A DNA stretch of 64,000 bases, from NCBI RefSeq assembly GCF_900177515.1, contig NZ_FXAK01000005.1, positions 318,501 through 382,500 on the forward strand, in the 5' to 3' direction. The notes beneath the pieces are model-generated. The model saw nothing but the letters and a program-made list of their open reading frames with translations, did no database searches and was not told where the DNA came from. This DNA comes from Azospirillum oryzae. Lineage in GTDB: Bacteria > Pseudomonadota > Alphaproteobacteria > Azospirillales > Azospirillaceae. Both the position numbers and the translations under genes were made by a program. This document shows positions 1 to 7,552 of the stretch, piece after piece; the stretch's first letter is position 1; each line of letters opens with the position of its first letter.

Positions 1-315
1 GGCGGCGACGGCCAGCGTGCCGGCGTCATACGCGGCGCGGACGTCGGCGGCGAGCGCGGCGAAGGCGGCCTCGTCGGGCAGGCCCTGGCCGTTCCAATGC
101 TCCAGCGCCGCGACGGTCTGCGGCATCGCCTGCGGCACCTCCCAGTCGTCCACCGACTTCCAGATCATGCCGGCGAGCGGCACGACGAAGGTGAACAGCA
201 GGAAGGCCAGCAGCGGCAGCACCAGACCCAGCGCACGGAACTGCCGGGCCCGCTCGGCCCGTTTCAATCGACGCTTCAACGGCACGTCGGCGCCGGCAAC
301 GAAGGCGGCTGTCAT
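1..315 (-). CDS. ABC transporter permease, polyamine-type (partial, N-terminal 105 residues)
   Basis: Inner-membrane permease subunit of a spermidine/putrescine-type ABC importer, cut by the window edge. The ATG is at 315 on the minus strand. The start shows a basic cytoplasmic stretch (LKRRLKRAERARQFR), then a first membrane segment around residues 29-47 (LVLPLLAFLLFTFVVPLAG), then a soluble segment running into the edge. This insert after the first helix is usual for PotB-like permeases. It follows the binding protein and ATPase genes on the same strand, about 300 bases downstream of the binding-protein stop, with palindromic repeats between. A second permease gene would be expected beyond the edge. 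Confidence 0.75.
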   Translation of the reverse strand, partial: MTAAFVAGADVPLKRRLKRAERARQFRALGLVLPLLAFLLFTFVVPLAGMIWKSVDDWEVPQAMPQTVAALEHWNGQGLPDEAAFAALAADVRAAYDAGTLAVAA

Positions 316-359
316 CGGCATTGTCCTGTTGAGAAGACGCAAAAGGCGCTTGCGCACCA

Positions 360-395
360 TCCCCTCTCCCCCCCGGGGAGAGGGTCAGGGTGAGG
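360..395. repeat. Intergenic palindrome, CCCTCTCCC/GGGAGAGGG type
   Basis: A short perfect inverted repeat (CCCTCTCCCC followed by GGGGAGAGGG) lies between the ABC binding-protein gene and the permease gene. The same arm sequence recurs in several other intergenic gaps of the window. It could attenuate transcription between the highly expressed binding protein and the permease, but no T-run follows. Confidence 0.6.
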
Positions 396-486
396 GGGAC
401 GCAGGGCGTCCGGTCACCGAAGGGCGGGAAGTGATCCGCCAAAAAACTGAAGTGGGAAGCGCTTCCGGGCCCGATGCGTGCCGCTG

Positions 487-590
487 TGCGTCCCCCTCAC
501 CCCGACCCTCTCCCCGCTTTCGGCGGACCGGAGGTCCGCCTGTCGCGTCAGCGCAAACGAAGTTTGCGCGTGAGCGGGGGGAGAGGGGGT
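487..590. repeat. Nested palindromic element, copy A
   Basis: Outer arms CCCTCTCCCC (506-515) and GGGGAGAGGG (578-587) enclose two perfect hairpins: GGCGGACC/GGTCCGCC (522-529 with 533-540) and GCGCAAAC/GTTTGCGC (551-558 with 562-569). The two are joined by TGTCGCGTCA. A second copy with the same internal order, in the opposite orientation and with compensating changes in the stems, lies at 46712-46816. Probably a dispersed palindromic (REP/MITE-like) family. Confidence 0.7.
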
Positions 591-614
591 AATGGGCGAG
601 TTACAACAAAGTGC

Positions 615-1661
615 TTACTTCGCCGCCCACTTGTTGAAGCGTTCGGTCAGGCGGTCGATGTTCTCCAGCCAGAAGTCGGTGTTGATCTCGATCGCGTTCT
701 TCATGTTGTCCGGCGCGGTCGGCAGGTCGGCCAGCACCGCCTTCGGCAGCAGCGACGGGGCCTTCTTGTTCGACGTGCCGTAGGCGATGCCTTCGGACAG
801 CTTGGCCTGGTTCTCCGCCTTGCCGACGAAGTTCAGGAACTTGTAGGCGGCATCAACGTTCGGGCTGCCCTTCAGGATTACCCAGCTGTCGATGGTGTAG
901 AGCGCGCCGTTCCACACCATGCCGAAGTTCTTCTTCTCGTTCTTGTTGGCGGCGTCGATGCGGCCGTTGTAGACCGAGGTCATCGCCACTTCGCCCGAGG
1001 CCAGCAGCTGCGGCGGCTGGGCGCCGGCCTTCCACCAGACGATGTCGTTCTTGATGGTGTCGAGCTTCTTGAAGGCGCGGTCGATACCGGCGTCGGTGCT
1101 CAGCACCTTGTAGACGTCGGCCGGGGCGACGCCGTCGGCCATCAGCGCGATCTCCAGCGTGGTCTTGGCGCCCTGGCGCAGGCCGCGCTTGCCCGGATAC
1201 TTCTTGGTGTCGAAGAAATCGGCCCAGCTCTTCGGCGCGTCCTTCAGCTTGTCCTTGTCGTAGCCGAGAACGAAGTCATAGACGATGGCGCCGACGCCGC
1301 AGGGGTTGACCGTGGAGGGCAGATAGATGTCCTCGCCGCCGATCTTGGAATAGTTCAGCTTCTCGTACAGGCCCTCGTCGCAGCCCAGCGCCAGTTCCTC
1401 GCTCTCGACCTGCACGACGTCCCAGGTGGAGGCGCCGCCCTGGACCTTGGCGCGCAGGACGCCGACGCCGCCGTCCCAGGATTCGTCGTTCATCGGGGTG
1501 CCGGTCTCCTTGAACGGACCGAAATACACCTTCTTCTGGACGTCCTGATAGGCGCCGCCCCACGACACGACGGTGAGGTCGCGGGCGCTTGCGGCCGAAG
1601 CCAGGGCCGTGAGGGCGGTGAAGGTCGCAGCGAAACCGAGAGCCACCTTAATCTTCGACAT
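615..1661 (-). CDS. ABC transporter periplasmic substrate-binding protein, polyamine/PotD-type
   Basis: Periplasmic binding protein of 348 residues that would deliver substrate to the adjacent ABC importer. Residues 1-26 form a signal peptide ending in ALASAASA. The mature protein begins with DLTVVSWGGAYQ, the usual start of PotD/PotF-like extracellular solute-binding proteins. The C-terminal INTDFWLENIDRLTERFNKW block is typical of the spermidine/putrescine group. It sits 68 bases downstream of the ATPase gene and upstream of the permease, so the three form one unit. Substrate is not certain: relatives bind putrescine, spermidine, or small organic or opine-like molecules. Confidence 0.85.
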   Translation of the reverse strand: MSKIKVALGFAATFTALTALASAASARDLTVVSWGGAYQDVQKKVYFGPFKETGTPMNDESWDGGVGVLRAKVQGGASTWDVVQVESEELALGCDEGLYEKLNYSKIGGEDIYLPSTVNPCGVGAIVYDFVLGYDKDKLKDAPKSWADFFDTKKYPGKRGLRQGAKTTLEIALMADGVAPADVYKVLSTDAGIDRAFKKLDTIKNDIVWWKAGAQPPQLLASGEVAMTSVYNGRIDAANKNEKKNFGMVWNGALYTIDSWVILKGSPNVDAAYKFLNFVGKAENQAKLSEGIAYGTSNKKAPSLLPKAVLADLPTAPDNMKNAIEINTDFWLENIDRLTERFNKWAAK

Positions 1662-1729
1662 GATTCCCCGTCCTTATTCGTCGTGGTTGTTGTTGCTGAA
1701 AGGCATCCTGGCGCCGAGGAACCACGTCC

Positions 1730-2839
1730 TCAGACCGGATCGAGCGCCCGGCAGTCCTCCGGGCGGAACGCGATGTAGACATCCTGGCCCGGCGCCAGAC
1801 CGGCATAGGAGCCGGCCGGCAGCTTGACCATGAATTCCGGGTTGGCCGGCGTGCTCAGCACCGCCAGCGTGTGGTCGCCCAGATAGATCAGGTCGGTCAG
1901 CGTCGCCGGCAGCCGGTTCATGCTGCTGTCACCGCTGTCACCGGTTTCGATGGCGACGCGCTCCGGCCGGAGCGACAGCGAGGTGCGGTTGCCGGCGCCG
2001 CCGATGTTCACCGCCTGCGCCACCACCGAACCGCCGGCGTCCAGCGTCACCCGCGCCCAGCCCTGTTCGATATTTTCGACAACGCCGCTCAGGACATTGT
2101 TCTCGCCGATGAAGTTGGCGACGAAGCTGTTCACCGGCCGCTCGTACAGCGCATCCGGCCGGTCGATCTGCTGGACGATGCCGTCGTTGAAGACCGCGAT
2201 GCGGTCGGACATCGTCAGCGCCTCCCCCTGGTCATGGGTGACGTAGACGACGGTCAGGCCCATCGTCTCGTGCAGACGCTTGATCTCCAGCTGCATATGC
2301 TCGCGCAGGCGCTTGTCCAGCGCGCCCAGCGGTTCGTCCATCAGCACCAGGGCGGGATTGAAGACCAGGGCGCGGGCGAGCGCCACGCGCTGCTGCTGGC
2401 CGCCGGAGAGCTGGCCGGGATGGCGGCTGGCGAGGTTGCCGAGCTTGATCATGTCGAGCGCGGCCTTCACCCGCTCCTTGACCTCCGCCTTCGGAACGCC
2501 GCGCACCGACAGCGGGAAGGCGACGTTTTCCTCGATCGTCAGGTGGGGGAACAGGGCGTAGTTCTGGAAGACCATACCGATGTCGCGCTTGTGCGGCGGC
2601 GTGTTCTTGATCGGCCGGTCGCCGATGAAGATGTCGCCATGGGTCGGCACCTCGAACCCGGCCAGCATCATCAGCGTGGTGGTCTTGCCCGACCCCGACG
2701 GCCCCAGCAGCGTCAGGAATTCGCCCTTGCGGATGTCGAGGTCGAGGCTTTTCACCACGAGATGCTCGCCATCGTAGGTCTTCTGCACCCCGGAAAAGCG
2801 CACCAGGGTCTCTGTCGTCGCGATCATCCCGCCGTCCAT
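1730..2839 (-). CDS. ABC transporter ATP-binding protein, PotA-like
   Basis: Cytoplasmic ATPase that powers the polyamine-type importer. Visible motifs are Walker [11 protein letters not shown], the signature [15 protein letters not shown], Walker [12 protein letters not shown] and the switch histidine in [13 protein letters not shown]-terminal TOBE-type domain follows, beginning near [10 protein letters not shown]. The chosen start (M of [10 protein letters not shown]) has GGGAG 7 bases upstream and gives 369 residues. An in-frame ATG at 2827 and a longer frame opening at 2920 are alternatives, but the extra N-terminal residues of the longer form look non-coding. It is the first gene of the minus-strand transport unit. 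Confidence 0.85.
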   Translation of the reverse strand: MDGGMIATTETLVRFSGVQKTYDGEHLVVKSLDLDIRKGEFLTLLGPSGSGKTTTLMMLAGFEVPTHGDIFIGDRPIKNTPPHKRDIGMVFQNYALFPHLTIEENVAFPLSVRGVPKAEVKERVKAALDMIKLGNLASRHPGQLSGGQQQRVALARALVFNPALVLMDEPLGALDKRLREHMQLEIKRLHETMGLTVVYVTHDQGEALTMSDRIAVFNDGIVQQIDRPDALYERPVNSFVANFIGENNVLSGVVENIEQGWARVTLDAGGSVVAQAVNIGGAGNRTSLSLRPERVAIETGDSGDSSMNRLPATLTDLIYLGDHTLAVLSTPANPEFMVKLPAGSYAGLAPGQDVYIAFRPEDCRALDPV

Positions 2840-3152
2840 CCGTCCGCTCCCGTCACAGGCGACCTGGATCCGGGTACGCCACCCCGGCCCGGTCCGTCTT
2901 TCTGACCCTGACGGTACCACGCGTTTAAGAAAATAGACAAGAGGAATGACTATGTCGTGATCAATTCAACGCTTTGCCGAAATTTTGTGCAATTGCGAAG
3001 GCTATGCCCACGCTTAGACCGGCAGTGTGCTCCTTTCGCGTGCGATTGAGAAGACCGATGATCGAGATCGCAGACATACGGCGGCGTGAAAATCAGTGTT
3101 TGCCGCGAAAGGCGGGGCGAATCGCCGCACACGATCCGCCCCGCGACGCGAC

Positions 3153-4256
3153 TCAGCGCTGCGCCGACTGGCTGTAGACGAAGCTGTCGAAGCCGTTCTC
3201 GGCGACGCGGAACCACAGCCGCTCCTGCTCCAGGAAGGGCTTCCAGCCGTCATAGACCTTCTTGAAGCGCGGGTTGCCGGCGGCGAGCTTGTCGTAAAAT
3301 TCGAACGCCGCCTTCTCGCAGGCCTGCATCATGTCGCGCGGGAAGGGACGCAGCACGGCGCCGCCGCCGACCAGCCGCTTCAGCGCCGAGGCGTTCAGCG
3401 TGTCGTACTTGGCGATCATCCAGGCGTTGGCCTCCCAGCAGGCCTGCTCAAGGATGGTCTGGTAGGACTTCGGCAACTGTTCCCAGGCCTGCATGTTGAA
3501 CATCAGCGGGATCTGGGCCGAACCCTCCCACCAGCCGGGGTAGTAATAGTATTTGGCGACCTTGTAGAAGCCCAGCTTCTCGTCGTCGTAGGGGCCGACG
3601 AACTCCGCCGCATCGATGGTGCCGCGTTCCAGCGCCGGGTAGATGTCGCCGCCGCCGAGTTGCTGCGGTACCAGCCCGAAGGGCGTCAGGATCTGGCCGA
3701 CCAGACCGCCGATGCGCATCTTCAGGCCGTTCAGATCGTCCAGGCTCTTGATCTCCTTGCGGAACCAGCCGCCCATCTGGGCGCCGGTGTTACCGGCCGG
3801 GATGTGGTGGATGTTGTAATCCTTGAACACCTCCCGCATCAGTTCCAGCCCGCCGCCATGCATCATCCAGGCGATGTGCTGGCGCGTGTTCAGGCCGAAG
3901 GGCATGGCGGTGTCGAAGCAGAAGGTCGGGTCCTTGCCGACATAGAAATAGGCCGCCGACTGGCCGCACTCGACCGTGCCGTTCTGCACGGCGTCCAGCA
4001 CCTGCAGCGCCGGAACGATCTCGCCGGCCGCGAAGGTGCGGATCTGGAACTTGCCGTCGGTGGCGTCGGACACCCGCCTGGCGATGAACTCCGCCGCGCC
4101 ATAGATGGTGTCGAGGCTCTTGGGATAGCTCGACGCCATGCGCCACTTGATCTCCGGCTGGGAGGTCTGGGCGATGGCCGGAGCCGCGATGGTCGCGGCG
4201 GTTCCGGCGGCGGCAAGGCCGACACCGGCGCTGGAGAGAAACGCACGCCGTTTCAT
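3153..4256 (-). CDS. TRAP transporter substrate-binding protein, DctP/TakP-like
   Basis: Periplasmic binding protein of 367 residues for a tripartite ATP-independent transporter. The start MKRRAFLSSAGVG carries a twin-arginine motif, and the signal ends near APAIAQ. The body has the DctP-family pattern, including FRKEIKSLDDLNGLKMRIGG and the YYYYPGWWEGSA segment that resembles the 2-oxoacid-binding TakP/mannitol-chloroaromatic branch. The start at 4256 has GGGAAG upstream; a longer frame opening at 4352 was rejected because the Tat signal would become internal. No DctQ or DctM membrane subunits are within the window, so its partners are elsewhere or it works as a sensor. Confidence 0.85.
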   Translation of the reverse strand: MKRRAFLSSAGVGLAAAGTAATIAAPAIAQTSQPEIKWRMASSYPKSLDTIYGAAEFIARRVSDATDGKFQIRTFAAGEIVPALQVLDAVQNGTVECGQSAAYFYVGKDPTFCFDTAMPFGLNTRQHIAWMMHGGGLELMREVFKDYNIHHIPAGNTGAQMGGWFRKEIKSLDDLNGLKMRIGGLVGQILTPFGLVPQQLGGGDIYPALERGTIDAAEFVGPYDDEKLGFYKVAKYYYYPGWWEGSAQIPLMFNMQAWEQLPKSYQTILEQACWEANAWMIAKYDTLNASALKRLVGGGAVLRPFPRDMMQACEKAAFEFYDKLAAGNPRFKKVYDGWKPFLEQERLWFRVAENGFDSFVYSQSAQR

Positions 4257-4377
4257 GATGAGGATTCTTCCCGACTGTATGGTTCGTTGGGCTGACATGA
4301 TAGCGCAACCAACCGTTTGGGGAATCCCCCTTCCGCCGGGGCAGCACCGCATAATAAGAAGATTCTTGCTGCTGAAA

Positions 4378-4410
4378 CGAAAAATCCAGCCACATCGGGC
4401 TGGATTTTCG
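4378..4410. repeat. Strong intergenic hairpin (AAAATCCAGCC/GGCTGGATTTT)
   Basis: An 11-bp perfect inverted repeat (4381-4391 with 4398-4408) with a 6-base loop, extendable by CG pairs over one bulged A. It lies about 125 bases upstream of the TRAP binding-protein gene and just 5' of the candidate small RNA. The A/T-rich outer end makes it terminator-like in both directions; it could also be an operator. Confidence 0.5.
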
Positions 4411-4426
4411 GCGACGCAGCATTATT

Positions 4427-4504
4427 TGTTGTTTCGATCGCCTTTCAGGCGTTTCCTCCCTAAACTCGGGCCGCGGCTGTATAGCTAGCGGCCTTTTCTC
4501 TTTT
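4427..4504 (+). ncRNA. Candidate small RNA of the alphaproteobacterial MmgR (ar8) type
   Basis: The stretch shows, in order, a small hairpin CGCCT-ttc-AGGCG (4439-4451), the pyrimidine motif TTTCCTCCCT (4452-4461), and a terminator hairpin GGCCGC/GCGGCC (4469-4474 with 4488-4493, inner GCT-GTAT-AGC) followed by TTTTCTCTTTT. From memory, the MmgR family, linked to polyhydroxybutyrate control in Sinorhizobium meliloti, is defined by a conserved unpaired UUUCCUCCCU next to a Rho-independent terminator, which is what is seen here. The unpaired CCUCCC could bind Shine-Dalgarno sequences of target mRNAs. The 5' end is a guess; CATTAT at 4420-4425 is a possible -10 box. It lies in a 457-base gap between the TRAP and diguanylate cyclase genes. 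Confidence 0.55.
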
Positions 4505-4713
4505 ACGCAATATGCTGAAAGTCAGCTTCGCAAACTTTTTTGGCTGACGTACGTCCGGGGCGTGCCGAACGCCGCGCAACCTTCCCTTTTACATTGTAAA
4601 TGCATCGCCGCGGTTCCGCTTGACCCTTTGTAAAGGGCTGGGATGATACAGTGTCTGCACTGATCGTCTCCCATCCGGCTTGTCCGGGTTCGTTTGATAA
4701 GGATCCCGCCACG

Positions 4714-6405
4714 ATGTCGCCCTTTGGACAGGCAAGCGGCAGGACCGCAGCGGCCCGCAGCATTCCGGTCCGCAGGCCGCGCCGGGCCATCGGCCTGCAG
4801 GTGACGGTGGCCGTCATCCTGGTGCTGCTGCTGCTCGGGTCGACGCTGGTGAAGGGGCTGGTCGTCGGCAACGGCGCCGCCGACGCCCTGGCGAAGGAGA
4901 TCGGCAACTCGATGACCGGGCTGGCGCAGTCGCTCGCCCGGCAGCTCGATTCGACCATGTGGGCGCGCGCCAACCAGATCGCCGCGCTGTCGCGGATCGA
5001 AGCGCTGAAGGACCCGGCGGTGGCGCAATCGACCATCGATGAGCTGAAGCGCCGCGACCCGGCCATCGCCTGGATCGGCATGACCAATGCGGAGGGCCGG
5101 GTGGTGGCCGCCGCCAACGGGCTGCTGCTGGGGGCCGACATCTCCAGCCGGCCGGTCCATCAGGAAGGCATGAAGGGCCTGTTCGTCGGCGACGTGCACG
5201 AAGCCGTGGCTCTGCGCGGCAAGGTACAGTACCTGCAGGGCGAAACGCCGAAATTCGTCGATGTGTCCGCCCCGCTGCAGACGGCGGACGGCACCGTGGT
5301 CGGCGTGCTGGCGGCTCATTACAGCTGGGAGTGGGCCCACGCCTCGATCCGGCAGTTGATCGAGCCTTTGTCCGACCGCAAGGGGCTGACGCTCTACATC
5401 CTGTCGGCCGACGGCACCGTTCTGATCGGTCCCGATTCGGCGGTCGGCAAGCCGCTGCCGGTGCCGGCGGTGACCACCAGGCTGCATGACGGCTGGAGCA
5501 GCGGGGTCTGGCCCGACGGCGTGACCTATGTCACCGGCGTGGCCCACGGCAAGGGGCTGCACGATTACGCCGGACTGGGCTGGACCGTCGTCGCCCGCCA
5601 GCCGGCCGACATCGTCTATGCCGAAACCGACCGTTTGCGGATGACGATCATCGGGTCGGGCGCGGTGCTGGCCCTGCTGTTCAGCTGCATCGGCTGGTTC
5701 GCCGCCGGACGCATCGCCCGGCCGCTGGGCGCCATCGCCGACGCCGCCGAGCGCATCGGCAAGGGCGAGCGCGGCGTGGCGATCCCCGAGGTCGGCGGCG
5801 CGGCGGAGATCCGCCGGCTGTCGGTGGCCCTGCGGGACATGGTGGACGGTTTGACCAACAAGGACGCCGCCCTGATGCGGCTGGAGGACATCGCCTACGA
5901 GGACCGGCTGACCGCCCTGCCGAACCGGCGCTATTTCGAACAGTATGTCGAGGCGTCGACCGGCGGCGGCGGCGGATCGGCGACGGTGATGTACATCGAC
6001 CTGGACGGCTTCAAGCCGGTGAACGACCGGCTGGGCCACGATGCCGGCGACGCCGTGCTGCGCCAGATCGGCGGCCGGCTGGCCAGCATCTTCCGCGACG
6101 ACGACGTGGTCGCCCGGCTGGGCGGCGACGAGTTCGCCGCCGTGCTTCCCCGCCGCGCCGGGCGCCCTGCTCCCGACACCGGGGAACTGGCGTCCCGCAT
6201 CATCGCCGCCGTCAACGAACCGGTGTCGTTCAACGGCGAGATGGTCCGCGTCGGCTGTTCCATCGGCATCGCCTCCTGGCCGGAGGACGACAGCGACATG
6301 GCGACGGTGATGCGCCATGCCGACGCCGCGCTCTACAAGGCCAAGCGCGACGGCCGCAACCGCGCGGTCCGCTGGGTGCGGGCGGTTGTGGGGGCGGTGG
6401 AGTAA
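4714..6405 (+). CDS. Diguanylate cyclase with periplasmic Cache sensor and HAMP (GGDEF)
   Basis: Membrane sensor of 563 residues that should make cyclic di-GMP from GTP. Order: membrane helix about 26-45, a periplasmic double-Cache-like domain (about 50-300), second helix about 310-332, HAMP, then a GGDEF domain. The active-site GGDEF is intact (residues 470-474), and the RDDD at 461-464 is an inhibitory-site RxxD in the correct register. No EAL domain is present. The start ATG at 4714 has AAGGA 10 bases upstream; a GTG at 4651 would add 21 residues. Its neighbour downstream converges and ends 8 bases away. The ligand is unknown. Confidence 0.9.
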   Translation: MSPFGQASGRTAAARSIPVRRPRRAIGLQVTVAVILVLLLLGSTLVKGLVVGNGAADALAKEIGNSMTGLAQSLARQLDSTMWARANQIAALSRIEALKDPAVAQSTIDELKRRDPAIAWIGMTNAEGRVVAAANGLLLGADISSRPVHQEGMKGLFVGDVHEAVALRGKVQYLQGETPKFVDVSAPLQTADGTVVGVLAAHYSWEWAHASIRQLIEPLSDRKGLTLYILSADGTVLIGPDSAVGKPLPVPAVTTRLHDGWSSGVWPDGVTYVTGVAHGKGLHDYAGLGWTVVARQPADIVYAETDRLRMTIIGSGAVLALLFSCIGWFAAGRIARPLGAIADAAERIGKGERGVAIPEVGGAAEIRRLSVALRDMVDGLTNKDAALMRLEDIAYEDRLTALPNRRYFEQYVEASTGGGGGSATVMYIDLDGFKPVNDRLGHDAGDAVLRQIGGRLASIFRDDDVVARLGGDEFAAVLPRRAGRPAPDTGELASRIIAAVNEPVSFNGEMVRVGCSIGIASWPEDDSDMATVMRHADAALYKAKRDGRNRAVRWVRAVVGAVE

Positions 6406-6412
6406 TGAGTGT

Positions 6413-7492
6413 CTAGCGTCCCTCCAATCCCCGCACCATCCCGTTCATGAAGCCCAGCTTCTCGATCACCGACGCGGACAGGATGAAGGGGTAGAGGTCC
6501 GGCTGGCCCATGCTGCGGTTCAGGCTGTTCACCGCGTAGGTCAGCGGCAGCCAAAGGTCGATCAGATCCTCGATCCGCCGGGCCTTGTGGGGGTTGAAGT
6601 CGACCTCCGCCTCCAGTTCCGCCCCTTCGGTGATGCGTGGGCGCACCCGCAGGCCGAAGGCGCGGGCGGTTTCCAGCGTGTCGACGATGTGCAGGTAATG
6701 CGACCAGGTCTCGGCGAAATCCTCCCACGGGTGGGCGGTGGCATAGGTGCTGACGAAGTTCGCCTGCCAGTCGGGCGGAGCACCATCGGCATAGTGCCGC
6801 TTCAGCGCCTCGCCGTAATCCTGCCGCTCGTCGCCGAACAGGGCGCGGAAGCGCTCCAGCAGCGCCGGATCGTCGCGCACCAGGCGGTCCCAGATGTAAT
6901 GGCCGATCTCGTGGCGGAAATGGCCGAGCAGCGTTCGGTAGGGCTCGCCCATCTCGGTTCGGCGCTTCTCACGCTCGGCGTCGTCGGCCTCGGCGACGTT
7001 GATGGTGATCAGGCCGTTGGCATGGCCGGTCAGCACCGGCGTCACCGTGCCGTCGGGAGCGACCGTGTCGGACAGGAAATCGAAGGCCAGCCCCTCCTCC
7101 GGATTCTCGGTCCGGGTCTGCAGGGGCAGATTCAGGTTGGTCAGGGTGTAGAACAGGTGGTGCTTCGCCAGTTCCAGCTTGCGCCAGCGCGTCAGGTTCT
7201 CGGCGTCGGACAGGTCGGGAATTGTGCGGTTGTGCCGGCAGGCGGCGCAGTGGGTGTCGGCGGAGTCCGCCGGCAGCATCCAGTTGCAGGCGTCCAGTTC
7301 CGCATTCGCACAGAACTTGTAAAGCGGTTCGGTGGTGGCGAGCGCGCTCCACACGCCGTCATGGTCGGTGGGGTCGAGGGCCGACAAGGTCCCCACATCC
7401 GGCAGATAGCCAAGCCGATGGCCGCAGCGCTCGCACAGCGTGTTCTCGAAATAGAGCGGCTGGTGGCAGTTCTGGCATTCGAAGAGTTTCAT
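6413..7492 (-). CDS. Zinc-ribbon putative zinc metallopeptidase (Peptidase_Mx-like)
   Basis: Predicted soluble protein of 359 residues. The N-terminus carries a rubredoxin/zinc-ribbon pattern with two CxxC knuckles (FECQNCHQPL and TLCERCGHRL, residues 5-25). A second CxxC with nearby residues lies at HCAACRHNR (81-89). A metallopeptidase-type HExxH (HEIGHYIWDRL) is at 194-198, with further acidic and histidine residues after it (EDFAETWSHYLHI) that could give the third ligand. This layout matches the family annotated as putative zinc-binding metallopeptidase; its substrate is unknown. It lies downstream of glgX on the same strand, 60 bases away, separated by a CCCCTCTCCC palindrome. Confidence 0.8.
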   Translation of the reverse strand: MKLFECQNCHQPLYFENTLCERCGHRLGYLPDVGTLSALDPTDHDGVWSALATTEPLYKFCANAELDACNWMLPADSADTHCAACRHNRTIPDLSDAENLTRWRKLELAKHHLFYTLTNLNLPLQTRTENPEEGLAFDFLSDTVAPDGTVTPVLTGHANGLITINVAEADDAEREKRRTEMGEPYRTLLGHFRHEIGHYIWDRLVRDDPALLERFRALFGDERQDYGEALKRHYADGAPPDWQANFVSTYATAHPWEDFAETWSHYLHIVDTLETARAFGLRVRPRITEGAELEAEVDFNPHKARRIEDLIDLWLPLTYAVNSLNRSMGQPDLYPFILSASVIEKLGFMNGMVRGLEGR

Positions 7493-7514
7493 GGCGGGGG
7501 ATCCGGGAGAGTTC

Positions 7515-7541
7515 CCCTCTCCCCGGGAGGGAGAGGGGGAT
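7515..7541. repeat. Intergenic palindrome, CCCCTCTCCC/GGGAGAGGGG type
   Basis: Short perfect hairpin in the 60-base gap between glgX and the metallopeptidase gene. Its arms are shared with the other palindromic repeats of the window. It may act as a weak terminator or mRNA-end stabiliser for glgX. Confidence 0.6.
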
Positions 7542-7552
7542 TGAGGGTCGGG

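Noticed and set aside
474..1778. 434-codon plus-strand frame
   Set aside because: Antisense to the PotD-like gene and starting inside a palindromic repeat.
4522..6318. 598-codon minus-strand open frame
   Set aside because: Shadow of the diguanylate cyclase, rich in His/Arg/Gly without motifs.
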